DNA of 64,000 bases. It comes from UBA5072 sp963822145 (lineage in GTDB: Bacteria; Bacteroidota; Bacteroidia; Bacteroidales; UBA10428). Location: contig CAWGGG010000002.1 in the NCBI GenBank assembly GCA_963822145.1, positions 496,001-560,000 on the forward strand, written 5' to 3'. A model generated the notes under the pieces. The model did not search any database. It saw only the letters and a list, made by a program, of their open reading frames with translations, and was not told the DNA's origin. Positions 63,274 to 64,000 of the stretch are shown here, in pieces; the stretch's first letter is position 1; each line of letters opens with the position of its first letter. The position numbers and the translations under genes are program-made.

Positions 63274-63747
63274 CTATTCTCCTTTCATGACTTTGGATGC
63301 TGACTCGATGGCCTCAATGATCTGCCCGTGGGCGCCGCAGCGGCACAGGTTATTTTCCATCCCGCGGATGATCGCATTCCTGTCGGGAGCATTACTCTTG
63401 AGCAACAGGCCATAGGCGTTCATAATCATCCCTGGCGTACAAAAACCGCATTGCAGTGCATCATGCTGCACAAATGCCTCCTGAAGCGGGTGCAGCTTGT
63501 CACCTTGTGCCAGTCCCTCAATGGTCAAAACCTTTTTCCCTTCCACTTCCGATACTGCAAGAGAACACGATCTTACAGGCTCGTTATCGATCAGCACGGT
63601 GCAGGAACCACATACACCAATCCCGCAACCATATTTGGTGCCCGTGAGCCCGAACTGGTCACGTAAAACCCACAGCAGCGTCAAGGTAGGGTCGAGAAGC
63701 TTCTCGACCTTATTCCCGTTCAATTCAAAACGAATCATTTGTTCCAT
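63274..63747 (-). CDS. (2Fe-2S) small subunit of molybdenum hydroxylase (first pair)
   Basis: 157 aa. CGIGVCGSCTVLIDNEPVRSC and CGFCTPGMIMNAYGLLLKSN carry the two cluster motifs; NNLCRCGAHGQI holds the last cysteines. A close paralogue of 60628-61104. Two bases separate its stop from the next large-subunit gene. The ATG at 63747 is 6 bp after the stop codon of the MocA-like gene. Confidence 0.93.
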   Translation of the reverse strand: MEQMIRFELNGNKVEKLLDPTLTLLWVLRDQFGLTGTKYGCGIGVCGSCTVLIDNEPVRSCSLAVSEVEGKKVLTIEGLAQGDKLHPLQEAFVQHDALQCGFCTPGMIMNAYGLLLKSNAPDRNAIIRGMENNLCRCGAHGQIIEAIESASKVMKGE

Positions 63748-63753
63748 ATACGG

Positions 63754-64000
63754 TTAGTTTGATTTAATTTCATTTTCATAGTCCTGGAGCGTGTCAATGT
63801 CCCTGAGTATGCCAGGTGCCACTACATCAACCTCCTGGATGTCCTCCGGGTACAGGTCATACAAGGTATGAAGGCCTCTATCAGGCACAAGGGTGTCAAT
63901 CACCTGTGCATACTTTTTGCCGATCAACACCGGATGGCCTCTTTTACCCCTGTATGTTGGGATCAGGATACCCTTGCCTGACCTGCTATATTCACCGATC
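63754..64000 (-). CDS. MobA/MocA-like nucleotidyltransferase, partial (runs off window end)
   Basis: The minus strand at 63754-63999 encodes 81 residues in one open frame ending at TAA (63754-63756), with the 5' part cut by the end of the window. The residues YRGKRGHPVLIGKKY, DRGLHTLYDLYP and LRDIDTLQDYEN are the C-terminal half of MocA/NTP_transf_3 proteins, which attach a nucleotide to molybdopterin to make the dinucleotide cofactor. It stands immediately upstream of the molybdenum-hydroxylase genes, which supports the cofactor role. Confidence 0.85.
   Translation of the reverse strand, partial: IGEYSRSGKGILIPTYRGKRGHPVLIGKKYAQVIDTLVPDRGLHTLYDLYPEDIQEVDVVAPGILRDIDTLQDYENEIKSN

Overview
The window reads as a chromosomal segment of a Bacteroidota bacterium, probably an environmental free-living lineage. 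The evidence is a type IX secretion C-terminal sorting domain on a 905-aa secreted protein, a Fibrobacter-succinogenes-type lipoprotein, many Sec/lipoprotein-exported enzymes including tandem sulfatases, AraC-TPR membrane regulators and a 7TM-DISM sensor kinase. Gene-sparse intergenic stretches carry repeats. No phage, plasmid, IS transposase, integrase or CRISPR array was seen. The only intact RNA gene recognised is an initiator tRNA-fMet at 799-871.

Layout. 1-4.5 kb: a Dabb protein, tRNA-fMet, and a small secreted protein with its AraC-TPR membrane regulator, interleaved with two near-identical ~250-bp palindromic repeats. 4.5-8 kb: a serine beta-lactamase-like hydrolase, a Fib_succ lipoprotein and a methyltransferase. 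8-14.5 kb: a MalT-like LuxR regulator followed by a probable operon (small conserved protein, two paralogous envelope proteins, DUF4386 membrane protein, zinc-less MDR oxidoreductase). 14.5-21 kb, minus strand: Tat-exported aldo-keto reductase, a tricorn-like protease broken by two frameshifts, and a gamma-glutamyltransferase broken by one. 21-32 kb, minus strand: AsmA/DUF748 protein, outer-membrane transporter-like protein and three tandem arylsulfatases. 32-38.5 kb: a sensor kinase and a second copy of the small-protein/AraC-TPR module, flanked by direct repeats derived from the kinase 5' end. 38.5-41.7 kb: GYD protein, O-methyltransferase and hydrolase-TPR fusion. 41.7-43.1 kb: a repeat graveyard with a truncated aminotransferase copy. 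43-50.6 kb: TIM-barrel-like proteins, a Tat-signal DegT aminotransferase, dienelactone hydrolase and GH5 glycosidase.

50.6-58.3 kb, minus strand, is the most unusual region. Two coiled-coil proteins (one membrane-anchored), a membrane-tethered substrate-binding protein fused to an OmpA peptidoglycan-binding domain, an ABC permease and an ABC ATPase are in series. They are followed closely by a ferredoxin-type protein and a saccharopine-dehydrogenase-like enzyme whose genes overlap. This looks like an envelope-anchored ABC system whose cargo cannot be read from sequence. 58.4-64 kb, minus strand, is a molybdenum-hydroxylase operon: a MocA-like nucleotidyltransferase (cut by the window end) followed by two consecutive small/large subunit pairs with Tat signals on the large subunits.

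Three genes (tricorn, gamma-glutamyltransferase, sensor kinase) carry single-base frameshifts at or beside short homopolymers. The intact downstream frames make either very recent inactivation or consensus sequencing errors plausible.
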